From positions 4,404,001 to 4,468,000 of the forward strand of contig NC_079885.1 of NCBI RefSeq assembly GCF_029227915.1: a stretch of 64,000 bases of DNA. Reading direction: 5' to 3'. The translations under genes and the position numbers were made by a program. Below are positions 47,340 to 61,485 of the stretch, piece by piece; the first letter of the stretch is position 1; every line of letters starts with the position of its first letter. This DNA is from Hydractinia symbiolongicarpus (taxonomy: Eukaryota; Cnidaria; Hydrozoa; Anthoathecata; Hydractiniidae). The notes below the pieces were generated by a model. It searched no databases and was not told the origin of the DNA. It saw only the letters and a list, made by a program, of their open reading frames with translations.

Positions 47340-49860
47340 TCGCTGAATTCCAGCAATCATGTCATATTAAGAAAAATGTTATTACTCCGAGTCCAATTGT
47401 CTCATTTATCACATTTACAAGGTCACAGTCCAGAATCAGTTCAATTAAGTCCCACAGTCAATCGTTTCACTGTTAAAAGCAATACAACTTAGTAATATCG
47501 GAAAAAAAATCTCTATATACATGTTGGTACGAATATGTGACGCAACCGTTGTAACTCAAACGGATTGGCACCGTTAGAAAGTCAATGAAATGTAGTTTTT
47601 GAAACTGTCTCTATTTCTTCAGCGCGAACTACCGACTAGGATTGGTCCGACACTAAAAACTGACTAATTTATCTTAATTTTTAAGTAAAGCTCTACCACA
47701 GCGCTCAGTGTAATCGCTGAGTTCCAGCAATCATGACAAATTAAGAAGAATGTTATTTCTTGTAGTCCAATTGGCTTATATATCACATTTAAAATGTCAA
47801 AGTCCAAAATCAGTTCAATTAAGTCCCACAGTCAAACGTGTCACTTTTAAAAGCGATGCAACCTAGTAATATCCGAATAATATCGTTAAATACATGTTGG
47901 TACGAATATGTGGCCCAACCGTTGTAACTCAAACTGATTGATACCGCCAAGAAGTCAATAAATATCTCCTATTGAGAATGTCTCTATTCCTTCAGCGCGT
48001 GCTAACGGCCAGGATTGGTCCCACAGTAAATAAAGACTGATTTATCTAAACTTTTAAATAAAGCGCTACCAAAGAACCTAGTGTAATCGCTCAATTCCAG
48101 CAATCATGTCAAACTAGGAAGAATGTTATTCCTTGGAGTCCAATTGGCTCATTTATCACATTTATAAGGTCAAAGTCCAAAATCAGTTCAATTAAGTCCC
48201 ACAGTCAAACGTTTCACTGTTAAAAGCGATGCAACCTAGTAATATCGGAAGAAAATCACTAAATACATGTTGGTACGAATATGTGGCCCAACCGTTGTAA
48301 CTCAAACTGATTGATACCGCCAAGAAGTCAATAAATATCAGCTATTGAGAATGTCTCTATTCCTTCAGCGCGTGCTAACGGCCAGGATTGGTCCCACAGT
48401 AAATAAAGACTGATTTATCTAAACTTTTAAATAAAGCGCTACCAAAGAACCTAGTGTAATCGCTGAATTCCAGCAATCATATCAAATTAAGAAGAATGTT
48501 ATTCCTTGGAGTCCAATTGGCTCATTTATCACATTTATAAGGTCAAAGTCCAAAATCATTTCAATTAAGTCCCACAGTCAAACGTTTCACTGTTAAAAGC
48601 GATGCCACCTAGTAATATCCGAATAATATCGCTAAATACATGTTGGTACGAATATGTGACACAACCGTTGTAACTCAAACGGATTTATACCGTTAGAAAG
48701 TCAATGAAATGTAGTTTTTGAAACTGTTCCTGTTTATACTGCGCGTGCTAACGGCCAGGATTGGTCCCCAGTAAAAAAAGAATTATTAATCTATAATTCT
48801 AAATAAAGCGCTACCACAGAGCCTAGTGTAATCGCTGCATTCCAGCAATCATTTCAAATTAAGAAGAATTTTATTTCTTGTAGTCAAACTGGCCCATTTA
48901 TCACATTTATAAGGTCACAGTCCAGAATCAGTTCAATTAAGTCCCACAGTCAATCGCTTCACTGTTAAAAGCGATGCAACCTATTAATATCCGAATAATA
49001 TCGCTAGATACATGTTGGTACGAATATGTGACGCAGCCGTTGTAACTCAAACGGTTTTATGTCGCTAAAAAATCAATGAAATGTAGTTTTTGAAACTGTT
49101 CCTTTTCATACAGCGCGTGCTAACGGCCAGGATTGGTCCCCAGTAAAAAAAGACTTATTAATCTATAATTCTAAATAAAGCGCTACCACAGAGCCTAGTG
49201 TAATCGCTGAATTCCAGCAATCATGTCAAATTAAGAAAAATGTTATTCCTTAGAGTCCAATTGGCTCATTTATCGCATTTACAAGGTCACAGTCCAGAAT
49301 CAGTTCAATTAAGTCCCACAGTCAATCGTTTTACTGTTAAAATCGATACAACTTAGTAATATCGGAAAGAAATCACTAAATACATGTTGGTACGAATATT
49401 TGACGCAACCGTTGTAACTCAAACGGATTGACACCGTTAGAAAGTCAATGAAATGTAGTTTTTAAAACTGTCTCTATTACTTCAGCGCGAACTACCGACT
49501 AGGATTGGTCCCACAGTAAAAAATGACTTATTTATCTTATTTTTTAATTAAAGCTCTACCACAGCGCTCAGTGTAATCGCTGAGTTCCAGCAATCCTGAC
49601 AAATTAAGAAGAATGTTATTTCTTGCAGTCAAACTGACTCATTTATCACATTTATTAGGTCAAAGTCCAAAATTAGTTCAATTAAGTCCCACAGTCAAAC
49701 GTTTCACTGTTGAAAGCGATGCAACCTAGTAATATCCGAATAATATCGCTAAATACATGCTGGTACGAATATGTGGCACAACCGTTGTAACTCAAACTGA
49801 TTGATACCGCCAAGAAGTCAATGAAAATTAGTTTTTGAGAATGTCTCAATTCTTTCAGCG
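47340..49860. repeat. Segment paralogous to 56.66-59.18 kb
   Basis: Offset about 9,320 (TTACTCCGAG at 47.38 against TTACTCAGAG at 56.70 kb; AATATCGGAAGAAAATC at 48,241 against 57,561). Homology continues past 49,861 to about 50.10 kb. A patch at 47.46-47.52 kb (AGCAATACAACTTAG with AATCTCTATATACATG) instead matches 28.30-28.35 kb. Confidence 0.8.
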
Positions 49861-52097
49861 CGTGCTAACGGCCAGAATTAGTCCCACACTAAAGAGAGAA
49901 TGATTTACCTAAACTTTTAAATAAAGTGCTACCACCGAACCTAGTGTAATCGCTGAATTCCAGCAATCATGTCAAATTAAGAAGAATGTTATTCCTTGGA
50001 GTCCAATTGGCTCATTCATCACATTTATAAGGCCACAGTTCAAAATCAGTTCAATTAAGTCCCACAGTCAAACGTTTCACTGTTAAAAGCCATGCAACCT
50101 AGTAATATCCGAATAATATCGCTAGATACATGTTGGTACGAATATGTGACACAACCGTTGTAACCCAAACGGATTCATATCGCTAGAAAATTATTGAAAT
50201 GTAGTTTCTGAAACTGTTCCTATTTATTCAGCGCGTGCTAACTGCCAGGATTTGTCCCACAGTAAAAGAAGACTTACATATCTAATTTTTTAAATCAAGC
50301 GCTACCACAGAGCCTAGTGTAATCGCTGAATTCCAGCAATCATGTCAAATTAAGAAGAATTTTATTTCTTGTAGTCAAACTGGCTCATTTATCACATTTA
50401 TAAGGTCACAGTCCAGAATCAGTTCAATTAAGTCCCACAGTCAATCGCTTCACTGTTAAAAGCGATGCAACCTATGAATATCCGAATAATATCGCCAGAT
50501 ACATGTTGGTACGAATATGTGACGCAGCCGTTGTAACTCAAACGGATTTATATCGCTAGAAAATCAATGAAATGTAGTTTTTGAAACTGTTCCTTTTTAT
50601 ACAGCGCGTGCTAACGGCCAGGATTGGTCCCCAGTAAAAAAAGACTTATTAATCTATAATTCTAAATAAAGCGCTACCACAGAGCCTAGTGTAATCGCTG
50701 AATTCCAGCAATCATGTCAAATTAAGAAAAATGTTATTCCTTAGAGTCCAATTGGCTCATTTATCGCATTTACAAGGTCACAGTCCAGAATCAGTTCAAT
50801 TAAGTCCCACAGTCAATCGTTTTACTGTTAAAATCGATACAACTTAGTAATATCAAAAAGAAATCACTAAATACATGTTGGTACGAATATTTGACGCAAC
50901 CGTTGTAACTCAAACGGATTGACACCGTTAGAAAGTCAATGAAATGAAGTTTTTGAAACTGTCTCTATTACTTCAGCGCGAACTACCGACTAGGATTGGT
51001 CCCACAGTAAAAAATGACTTATTTATCTTATTTTTTAATTAAAGCTCTACCACAGCGCTCAGTGTAATCGCTGAGTTACAGCAATCCTGACAAATTAAGA
51101 AGAATGTTATTTCTTGCAGTCAAACTGACTCATTTATCACATTTATTAGGTCAAAGTCCAAAATCAGTTCAATTAAGTCCCACAGTCAAACGTTTCACTG
51201 TTGAAAGCGATGCAACCTAGTAATATCCGAATAATATCGCTAAATACATGTTGGTACGAATATGTGACGCAACCGTTGTAACTCAAACTGATTGATACCG
51301 CCAAGAAGTCAATGAAAATTAGTTTTTGAGAATGTCTCTATTCCTTCAGCGCGTGCTAACGGGCAGAATTAGTCCCACACTAAAGAAAGACTGATTTACC
51401 TAAACTTTTAAATAAAGTGCTACCACCGAACCTAGTGTAATCGCTGAATTATAGCAATCATGTCAAATTAAGAAGAATATTATTCCTTGGAGTCCAATTG
51501 GCTCATTCATCACATTTATAAGGCCACATTTCAAAATCAGTTCAATTAAGTCCCACAGTCAAACGTTTCACTGTTAAAAGCCATGCAACCTAGTAATACC
51601 CGAATAATGTCGCTAAATATATGTTGGTACGAATATGTGACGCAACCGTTGTAACTCAAACTGATTGTTACCGCCAAGAAGTCAATGAAATGTAGTTTTT
51701 CAAAATGTGTCTATTCCTTCAGCGCGTGCTAACGGCCAGGATTGGTCCCATAGTAAAAAAAGATTTAAATATCTAAATTCTTAAATAAAGTGCTACCACA
51801 GAGATCAGTGTAATCGCTGAGATCCATCAATCATGTCAAAACAAGAAGAATGTTATTCCTTGGAGTCCAATTGGCTCATTAATCACATTTGTAAGACCAC
51901 AGTCCAAAGTCAGTTCAATTAAGTCCCACAGTCAAATGTTTCACTGTTAAAAGCGATGCAACCTAGTAACATCCGAATAATGTCGCTAAATACATGTTGG
52001 TACGAATATTTGACACAACCGTTGTAACTCAAACGGATTTATACCGCTAGAAAGTCAATAAAATGTAGTTTTTGAAACTGTTCTTATTTAATCATTG
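49861..52097. repeat. 2,237-bp six-monomer higher-order repeat, copy 1
   Basis: Six full monomers. Landmarks at 49894 (GAGAGAATGA) and 50271 (GACTTACATATC) recur exactly 2,237 bp and again 2,237 bp later. The left boundary is within GCGTGCTAACGGCCAG: upstream here is CAATTCTTTCA, whereas copies 2 and 3 have TTTAATCATT. Confidence 0.93.
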
Positions 52098-54334
52098 CGT
52101 GCTAACGGCCAGAATTAGTCCCACACTAAAGAGAGAATGATTTACCTAAACTTTTAAATAAAGTGCTACCACCGAACCTAGTGTAATCGCTGAATTCCAG
52201 CAATCATGTCAAATTAAGAAGAATGTTATTCCTTGGAGTCCAATTGGCTCATTCATCACATTTATAAGGCCACAGTTCAAAATCAGTTCAATTAAGTCCC
52301 ACAGTCAAACGTTTCACTGTTAAAAGCCATGCAACCTAGTAATATCCGAATAATATCGCTAGATACATGTTGGTACGAATATGTGACACAACCGTTGTAA
52401 CCCAAACGGATTCATATCGCTAGAAAATTATTGAAATGTAGTTTCTGAAACTGTTCCTATTTATTCAGCGCGTGCTAACTGCCAGGATTTGTCCCACAGT
52501 AAAAGAAGACTTACATATCTAATTTTTTAAATCAAGCGCTACCACAGAGCCTAGTGTAATCGCTGAATTCCAGCAATCATGTCAAATTAAGAAGAATTTT
52601 ATTTCTTGTAGTCAAACTGGCTCATTTATCACATTTATAAGGTCACAGTCCAGAATCAGTTCAATTAAGTCCCACAGTCAATCGCTTCACTGTTAAAAGC
52701 GATGCAACCTATGAATATCCGAATAATATCGCCAGATACATGTTGGTACGAATATGTGACGCAGCCGTTGTAACTCAAACGGATTTATATCGCTAGAAAA
52801 TCAATGAAATGTAGTTTTTGAAACTGTTCCTTTTTATACAGCGCGTGCTAACGGCCAGGATTGGTCCCCAGTAAAAAAAGACTTATTAATCTATAATTCT
52901 AAATAAAGCGCTACCACAGAGCCTAGTGTAATCGCTGAATTCCAGCAATCATGTCAAATTAAGAAAAATGTTATTCCTTAGAGTCCAATTGGCTCATTTA
53001 TCGCATTTACAAGGTCACAGTCCAGAATCAGTTCAATTAAGTCCCACAGTCAATCGTTTTACTGTTAAAATCGATACAACTTAGTAATATCAAAAAGAAA
53101 TCACTAAATACATGTTGGTACGAATATTTGACGCAACCGTTGTAACTCAAACGGATTGACACCGTTAGAAAGTCAATGAAATGAAGTTTTTGAAACTGTC
53201 TCTATTACTTCAGCGCGAACTACCGACTAGGATTGGTCCCACAGTAAAAAATGACTTATTTATCTTATTTTTTAATTAAAGCTCTACCACAGCGCTCAGT
53301 GTAATCGCTGAGTTACAGCAATCCTGACAAATTAAGAAGAATGTTATTTCTTGCAGTCAAACTGACTCATTTATCACATTTATTAGGTCAAAGTCCAAAA
53401 TCAGTTCAATTAAGTCCCACAGTCAAACGTTTCACTGTTGAAAGCGATGCAACCTAGTAATATCCGAATAATATCGCTAAATACATGTTGGTACGAATAT
53501 GTGACGCAACCGTTGTAACTCAAACTGATTGATACCGCCAAGAAGTCAATGAAAATTAGTTTTTGAGAATGTCTCTATTCCTTCAGCGCGTGCTAACGGG
53601 CAGAATTAGTCCCACACTAAAGAAAGACTGATTTACCTAAACTTTTAAATAAAGTGCTACCACCGAACCTAGTGTAATCGCTGAATTATAGCAATCATGT
53701 CAAATTAAGAAGAATATTATTCCTTGGAGTCCAATTGGCTCATTCATCACATTTATAAGGCCACATTTCAAAATCAGTTCAATTAAGTCCCACAGTCAAA
53801 CGTTTCACTGTTAAAAGCCATGCAACCTAGTAATACCCGAATAATGTCGCTAAATATATGTTGGTACGAATATGTGACGCAACCGTTGTAACTCAAACTG
53901 ATTGTTACCGCCAAGAAGTCAATGAAATGTAGTTTTTCAAAATGTGTCTATTCCTTCAGCGCGTGCTAACGGCCAGGATTGGTCCCATAGTAAAAAAAGA
54001 TTTAAATATCTAAATTCTTAAATAAAGTGCTACCACAGAGATCAGTGTAATCGCTGAGATCCATCAATCATGTCAAAACAAGAAGAATGTTATTCCTTGG
54101 AGTCCAATTGGCTCATTAATCACATTTGTAAGACCACAGTCCAAAGTCAGTTCAATTAAGTCCCACAGTCAAATGTTTCACTGTTAAAAGCGATGCAACC
54201 TAGTAACATCCGAATAATGTCGCTAAATACATGTTGGTACGAATATTTGACACAACCGTTGTAACTCAAACGGATTTATACCGCTAGAAAGTCAATAAAA
54301 TGTAGTTTTTGAAACTGTTCTTATTTAATCATTG
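52098..54334. repeat. 2,237-bp six-monomer higher-order repeat, copy 2
   Basis: I found no difference from copy 1 in the parts compared line by line. It shares rare variants such as GGGCAGAATTAG, GAATTATAGCAATC, ATATCAAAAAGAAATC and AAAACAAGAAG. Confidence 0.93.
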
Positions 54335-56571
54335 CGTGCTAACGGCCAGAATTAGTCCCACACTAAAGAGAGAATGATTTACCTAAACTTTTAAATAAAG
54401 TGCTACCACCGAACCTAGTGTAATCGCTGAATTCCAGCAATCATGTCAAATTAAGAAGAATGTTATTCCTTGGAGTCCAATTGGCTCATTCATCACATTT
54501 ATAAGGCCACAGTTCAAAATCAGTTCAATTAAGTCCCACAGTCAAACGTTTCACTGTTAAAAGCCATGCAACCTAGTAATATCCGAATAATATCGCTAGA
54601 TACATGTTGGTACGAATATGTGACACAACCGTTGTAACCCAAACGGATTCATATCGCTAGAAAATTATTGAAATGTAGTTTCTGAAACTGTTCCTATTTA
54701 TTCAGCGCGTGCTAACTGCCAGGATTTGTCCCACAGTAAAAGAAGACTTACATATCTAATTTTTTAAATCAAGCGCTACCACAGAGCCTAGTGTAATCGC
54801 TGAATTCCAGCAATCATGTCAAATTAAGAAGAATTTTATTTCTTGTAGTCAAACTGGCTCATTTATCACATTTATAAGGTCACAGTCCAGAATCAGTTCA
54901 ATTAAGTCCCACAGTCAATCGCTTCACTGTTAAAAGCGATGCAACCTATGAATATCCGAATAATATCGCCAGATACATGTTGGTACGAATATGTGACGCA
55001 GCCGTTGTAACTCAAACGGATTTATATCGCTAGAAAATCAATGAAATGTAGTTTTTGAAACTGTTCCTTTTTATACAGCGCGTGCTAACGGCCAGGATTG
55101 GTCCCCAGTAAAAAAAGACTTATTAATCTATAATTCTAAATAAAGCGCTACCACAGAGCCTAGTGTAATCGCTGAATTCCAGCAATCATGTCAAATTAAG
55201 AAAAATGTTATTCCTTAGAGTCCAATTGGCTCATTTATCGCATTTACAAGGTCACAGTCCAGAATCAGTTCAATTAAGTCCCACAGTCAATCGTTTTACT
55301 GTTAAAATCGATACAACTTAGTAATATCAAAAAGAAATCACTAAATACATGTTGGTACGAATATTTGACGCAACCGTTGTAACTCAAACGGATTGACACC
55401 GTTAGAAAGTCAATGAAATGACGTTTTTGAAACTGTCTCTATTACTTCAGCGCGAACTACCGACTAGGATTGGTCCCACAGTAAAAAATGACTTATTTAT
55501 CTTATTTTTTAATTAAAGCTCTACCACAGCGCTCAGTGTAATCGCTGAGTTACAGCAATCCTGACAAATTAAGAAGAATGTTATTTCTTGCAGTCAAACT
55601 GACTCATTTATCACATTTATTAGGTCAAAGTAAAAAATCAGTTCAATTAAGTCCCACAGTCAAACGTTTCACTGTTGAAAGCGATGCAACCTAGTAATAT
55701 CCGAATAATATCGCTAAATACATGTTGGTACGAATATGTGACGCAACCGTTGTAACTCAAACTGATTGATACCGCCAAGAAGTCAATGAAAATTAGTTTT
55801 TGAGAATGTCTCTATTCCTTCAGCGCGTGCTAACGGGCAGAATTAGTCCCACACTAAAGAAAGACTGATTTACCTAAACTTTTAAATAAAGTGCTACCAC
55901 CGAACCTAGTGTAATCGCTGAATTATAGCAATCATGTCAAATTAAGAAGAATATTATTCCTTGGAGTCCAATTGGCTCATTCATCACATTTATAAGGCCA
56001 CATTTCAAAATCAGTTCAATTAAGTCCCACAGTCAAACGTTTCACTGTTAAAAGCCATGCAACCTAGTAATACCCGAATAATGTCGCTAAATATATGTTG
56101 GTACGAATATGTGACGCAACCGTTGTAACTCAAACTGATTGTTACCGCCAAGAAGTCAATGAAATGTAGTTTTTCAAAATGTGTCTATTCCTTCAGCGCG
56201 TGCTAACGGCCAGGATTGGTCCCATAGTAAAAAAAGATTTAAATATCTAAATTCTTAAATAAAGTGCTACCACAGAGATCAGTGTAATCGCTGAGATCCA
56301 TCAATCATGTCAAAACAAGAAGAATGTTATTCCTTGGAGTCCAATTGGCTCATTAATCACATTTGTAAGACCACAGTCCAAAGTCAGTTCAATTAAGTCC
56401 CACAGTCAAATGTTTCACTGTTAAAAGCGATGCAACCTAGTAACATCCGAATAATGTCGCTAAATACATGTTGGTACGAATATTTGACACAACCGTTGTA
56501 ACTCAAACGGATTTATACCGCTAGAAAGTCAATAAAATGTAGTTTTTGAAACTGTTCTTATTTAATCATTG
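54335..56571. repeat. 2,237-bp six-monomer higher-order repeat, copy 3
   Basis: Differences noticed from copy 2 are GAAATGACG for GAAATGAAG (near 55.43 kb) and AAAGTAAAAAATC for AAAGTCCAAAATC (near 55.63 kb). The unit ends at GCGTGCTAACGGCCAG, after which the array continues GGATTTTTCCC, unlike the internal junctions. Confidence 0.93.
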
Positions 56572-59430
56572 CGTGCTAACGGCCAGGATTTTTCCCACAG
56601 TAAAAAAAGACTTATTTATCTAAATTTTTAAATAAAGCGCTACCACAGAGCCTAGTGTAATCGCTGAATTCCAGCAATCATGTCATATTAAGAAAAATGT
56701 TATTACTCAGAGTCCAATTGTCTCATTTATCACATTTACAAGGTCACAGTCCGGAATCAGTTCAATTAAGTCCCACAGTCAATCGTTTCACTGTTAAAAG
56801 CGATACAACTTAGTAATATCGGAACAAAATCACTAAATACATGTTGGTACGAATATGTGACGCAACCGTTGTAACTCAAACGGATTGACACCGTTAGAAA
56901 GTCAATGAAATGTAGTTTTTGAAACTGTCTCTATTTCTTCAGCGCGAACTACCGACTAGGATTGGTCCGACACTAAAAACTGACTAATTTATCTTAATTT
57001 TTAAGTAAAGCTCTACCACAGCGCTCAGTGTAATCGCTGAGTTCCAGCAATCATGACAAATTAAGAAGAATGTTATTTCTTGTAGTCCAATAGGCTCATA
57101 TATCACATTTATAATGTCAAAGTCCAAAATCATTTCAATTAAGTCCCACAGCCAAACGTGTCACTTTTAAAAGCGATGCAACCTAGTAATATCCAAATAA
57201 TATCGTTAAATACATGTTGGTACGAATATGTGGCCCAACCGTTGTAACTCAAACTGATTGATACCGCCAAGAAGTCAATAAATATCAGCTATTGAGAATG
57301 TCTCTATTCCTTCAGCGCGTGCTAACGACCAGGATTGGTCCCACAGTAAATAAAGACTGATTTATCTAAACTTTTAAATAAAGTGCTACCAAAGAACCTA
57401 GTGTAATCGCTGAATTCCAGCAATCATATCAAATTAAGAAGAATGTTATTCCTTGGAGTCCAATTGGCTCATTTATCACATTTATAAGGTCAAAGTCCAA
57501 AATCAGTTCAATTAAGTCCCACAGTCAAACGTTTCACTGTTAAAAGCGATGCAACCTAGTAATATCGGAAGAAAATCACTAAATACATGTTGGTACGAAT
57601 ATGTGGCCCAACCGTTGTAACTCAAACTGATTGATACCGCCAAGAAGTCAATAAATATCAGCTATTGAGAATGTCTCTATTCCTTCAGCGCGTGCTAACG
57701 GCCAGGATTGGTCCCACAGTAAATAAAGACTGATTTATCTAAACTTTTAAATAAAGCGCTACCAAAGAACCTAGTGTAATCGCTGAATTCCAGCAATCAT
57801 ATCAAATTAAGAAGAATGTTATTCCTTGGAGTCCAATTGGCTCATTTATCACATTTATAAGGTCAAAGTCCAAAATCATTTCAATTAAGTCCCACAGTCA
57901 AACGTTTCACTGTTAAAAGCGATGCCACCTAGTAATATCCGAATAATATCGCTAAATACATGTTGGTACGAATATGTGACACAACCGTTGTAACTCAAAC
58001 GGATTTATACCGTTAGAAAGTCAATGAAATGTAGTTTTTGAAACTGTTCCTGTTTATACTGCGCGTGCTAACGGCCAGGATTGGTCCCCAGTAAAAAAAG
58101 AATTATTAATCTATAATTCTAAATAAAGCGCTACCACAGAGCCTAGTGTAATCGCTGAATTCCAGCAATCATTTCAAATTAAGAAGAATGTTATTTCCTG
58201 TAGTCAAACTGACCCATTTATTAAATTTATAAGGTCAAAGTCCAAAATCAGTTCAAATAGGTCCCACAGTCAAACGTTTCACTGTTAAAAGCGATGCAAC
58301 CTATTAATATCCGAATAATATCGCTAGATACATGTGGGTACGAATATGTGACGCAACCGTTGTAACTCAAACGGTTTTATGTCGCTAGAAAATCAATGAA
58401 ATGTAGTTTTTGAAACTGTTCCTTTTCATACAGCGCGTGCTAACGGCCAGGATTGGTCCCCAGTAAAAAAAGACTTATTAATCTATAATTCTAAATAAAG
58501 CGCTACCACAGAGCCTAGTGTAATCGCTGAATTCTAGCAATCATGTCAAATTAAGAAAAATGTTATTCCTTAGAGTCCAATTGGCTCATTTATCGCATTT
58601 ACAAGGTCACAGTCCAGAATCAGTTCAATTAAGTCCCACAGTCAATCGTTTTACTGTTAAAATCGATACAACTTAGTAATATCGGAAAGAAATCACTAAA
58701 TACATGTTGGTACGAATATTTGACGCAACCGTTGTAACTCAAACGGATTGACACCGTTAGAAAGTCAATGAAATGTAGTTTTTAAAACTGTCTCTATTAC
58801 TTCAGCGCGAACTACCGACTAGGATTGGTCCCACAGTAAAAAATGACTTATTTATCTTATTTTTTAATTAAAGCTCTACCACAGCGCTCAGTGTAATCGC
58901 TGAGTTCCAGCAATCCTGACAAATTAAGAAGAATGTTATTTCTTGTCGTCAAACTGACTCATTTATCACATTTATTAGGTCAAAGTCCAAAATTAGTTCA
59001 ATTAAGTCCCACAGTCAAACGTTTCACTGTTGAAAGCGATGCAACCTAGTAATATCCGAATAATATCGCTAAATACAATGTGGTACGAATATGTGGCACA
59101 ACCGTTGTAACTCAAACTGATTGATACCGCCAAGAAGTCAATGAAAAATAGTTTTTGAGAATGTCTCAATTCTTTCAGCGCGTGATAACGGCCAGAATTA
59201 GTCCCACACTAAAGAGAGAATGATTTACCTAAACTTTTAAATAAAGCGCTACCACCGAAGCTAGTGTAATCGCTGAATTCCAGCAATCATGTCAAATTAA
59301 GAAGAATGTTATTCCTTGGAGTCCAATTGGCTCATTCATCACATTTATAAGGCCACAGTTCAAAATCAGTTCAATTAAGTCCCACAGTCAAACGTTTCAC
59401 TGTTAAAAGCCATGCAACCTAGTAATACCC
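56572..59430. repeat. Segment paralogous to 47.3-50.1 kb
   Basis: Partner of 47,340-50,104 at offset about 9,320. It also resembles 25.2-27.9 kb, sharing TTATTACTCAGAG (25.23 kb) and GAAAAATAG with CACCGAAGC (27.67-27.79 kb), but lacks the divergent monomer 26,094-26,466. Full-length monomers only. Confidence 0.8.
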
Positions 59431-61485
59431 GAATAATGTCGCTAAATACATGTTGGTACGAATATGTGACACAACCGTTGTAACTCAAACGGATTTTTAC
59501 CGCTAGAATGTCAATGAAATGTAATTTTTTAAACTGTTCCTGTTTATACAGCGCGTGCTAACGGCCAGGATTGGTCCCCAGTAAAAAAAGACTTATTAAT
59601 CTATAATTCTAAATAAAGCGCTACCACAGAGCCTAGTGTAATTGCTGAATTCCAGCAATCATGTCAAATTAAGAAGAATTTTATTTCTTGTAGTCAAACT
59701 GGCTCATCTATCACATTTATAAGGTTACAGTCCAGAATCAGTTCAATTAAGTCCCACAGTCAATCGTTTCAATGTTAAAAGCGATACAACTTAGTAATAT
59801 TGGAAAGAAATCACTAAATACATGTTGGTACGAATATGTGACGCGACCGTTGTAACTCAAACTGATTGATACCGCCAAGAAGTCAATGAAATGTAATTTT
59901 TGAGAATGTCTCTATTCTTTCAGCCCGTGCTAACGGCCAGGATTTGTCCCACAGTAAAAAAAGATTTAAGTATCTCAATTTTTAAATAAAGCGCTACCAC
60001 CGAACCTAGTGTAATCGCTGATTTCCAGCAATCATGTCAAGTTAAGAAGAATGTTATTCCTTGGAGTCCAATTGGCTCATTTATCACATTTATAAGGTCA
60101 AAGTCCGAAATCTGAAACTGTTCCTACTTATTCAGCGCGTGCTAACTGCCAGGATTCGGCCCACAGTAAAGAAAAACTTACATATCTAAATTTTTGAATA
60201 ATGCGCTACTACAGAGCCTAGTGTAATCGCTGAAATCCAGCAATCTTGTCAAATTAAGAAGAATGTTATTCCTTGGAGTCAAACTAACTCATTTATCACA
60301 TTTATAAGGTCAAAGTACAAAATCAGTTCAATTAAGTCCCACAGTCAAACGTGTCACTTTTAAAAGCGATGCAACCTAGTAATATCCGAATAATATCGCT
60401 AAATACATGTTGGTACGAATATGTGGCCCAACCGTTGTAACTCAAACTGATTGATACCGCCAAGAAGTCAAAATATATCAGCTATTGAGAATGTCTCTAT
60501 TCCTTCAGCGCGTGCTAACGGCCACGATTAGTCCCACATTAAATAAAGACTGATTTATCTAAACTTTTAAATAAAGCGCTACCACAGAGTCTAGTGTAAT
60601 CGCTGAATTCCAGCAATCATGTCATATTAAGAAAAATGTTATTCCTTAGAGTCCAATTGTCTCATTTATCACATTTACAAGGTCACAGTCCAGAATCAGT
60701 TCAATTAAGTCCCACAGTCAATCGTTTCACTGTTAAAAGCGATACAACTTAGTAATATCGGAACAAAATCACTAAATACATGTTGGTACAAATATGTGAC
60801 GCAACTGTTGTAACTCAAACGGATTGACACCGTTAGTAAGTCAATGAAATGTAGTTTTTGAAACTGTCTCTATTTCTTCAGCGCGAACTACCGACATGGA
60901 TTGGTCCGACACTAAAAACTGACTAATTTATCTTAATTTTTAAGTAAAACTCTACCACAGCGCTCAGTGTAATCGCTGAGTTCCAGCAATCATGACAAAT
61001 TAAGAAGAATGTTATTTCTTGTAGTCCAATTGGCTCATATATCACATTTATAATGTCAAAGTCCAAAATCAGTTCAATTAAGTCCCACAGTCAAACGTGT
61101 CACTTTTAAAAGCGAAGCAACCTAGTAATATCCGAATAATATCGTTAAATACATGTTGGTACGAATATGTGGCCCAACCGTTGTAACTCAAACTGATTGA
61201 TACCGCCAAGAAGTCAATAAATATCAGCTATTGAGAATGTCTCTACTCCTTCAGCGCGTCTAACGGCCAGAATTAGTCCCACACTAAAGAAAGACTGATT
61301 TACCTAAACTTTTAAATAAAGCGCTACCACCGAACCTAGTGTAATCGCTGAATTCCAGCAATCATGTCAGATTAAGAAGAATGTTATTCCTTGGAGTCCA
61401 ATTTGCTCATTCATCACATTTATAAGGCCACAGTTCAAAATCACTTCAATTAAGTCCCACTGTCAAACGTTTCACTGTTAAAAGC
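59431..61485. repeat. Satellite monomers, 59.4-61.5 kb
   Basis: Mixed types, including one short unit with its fusion at 60110. Segments resemble 8.6-9.0 kb (60.1-60.45 kb) and 25.25-25.8 kb (60.65-61.2 kb). A base is missing in GCGCGTCTAACGG near 61.26 kb. Confidence 0.75.
59946..60157 (+). repeat. Short ~212-bp fused monomer, fusion at 60110
   Basis: Same second-half to first-half fusion (CCGAAATCTGAAACTG). It is isolated: the next short unit is 1,703 bp away. Confidence 0.82.
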
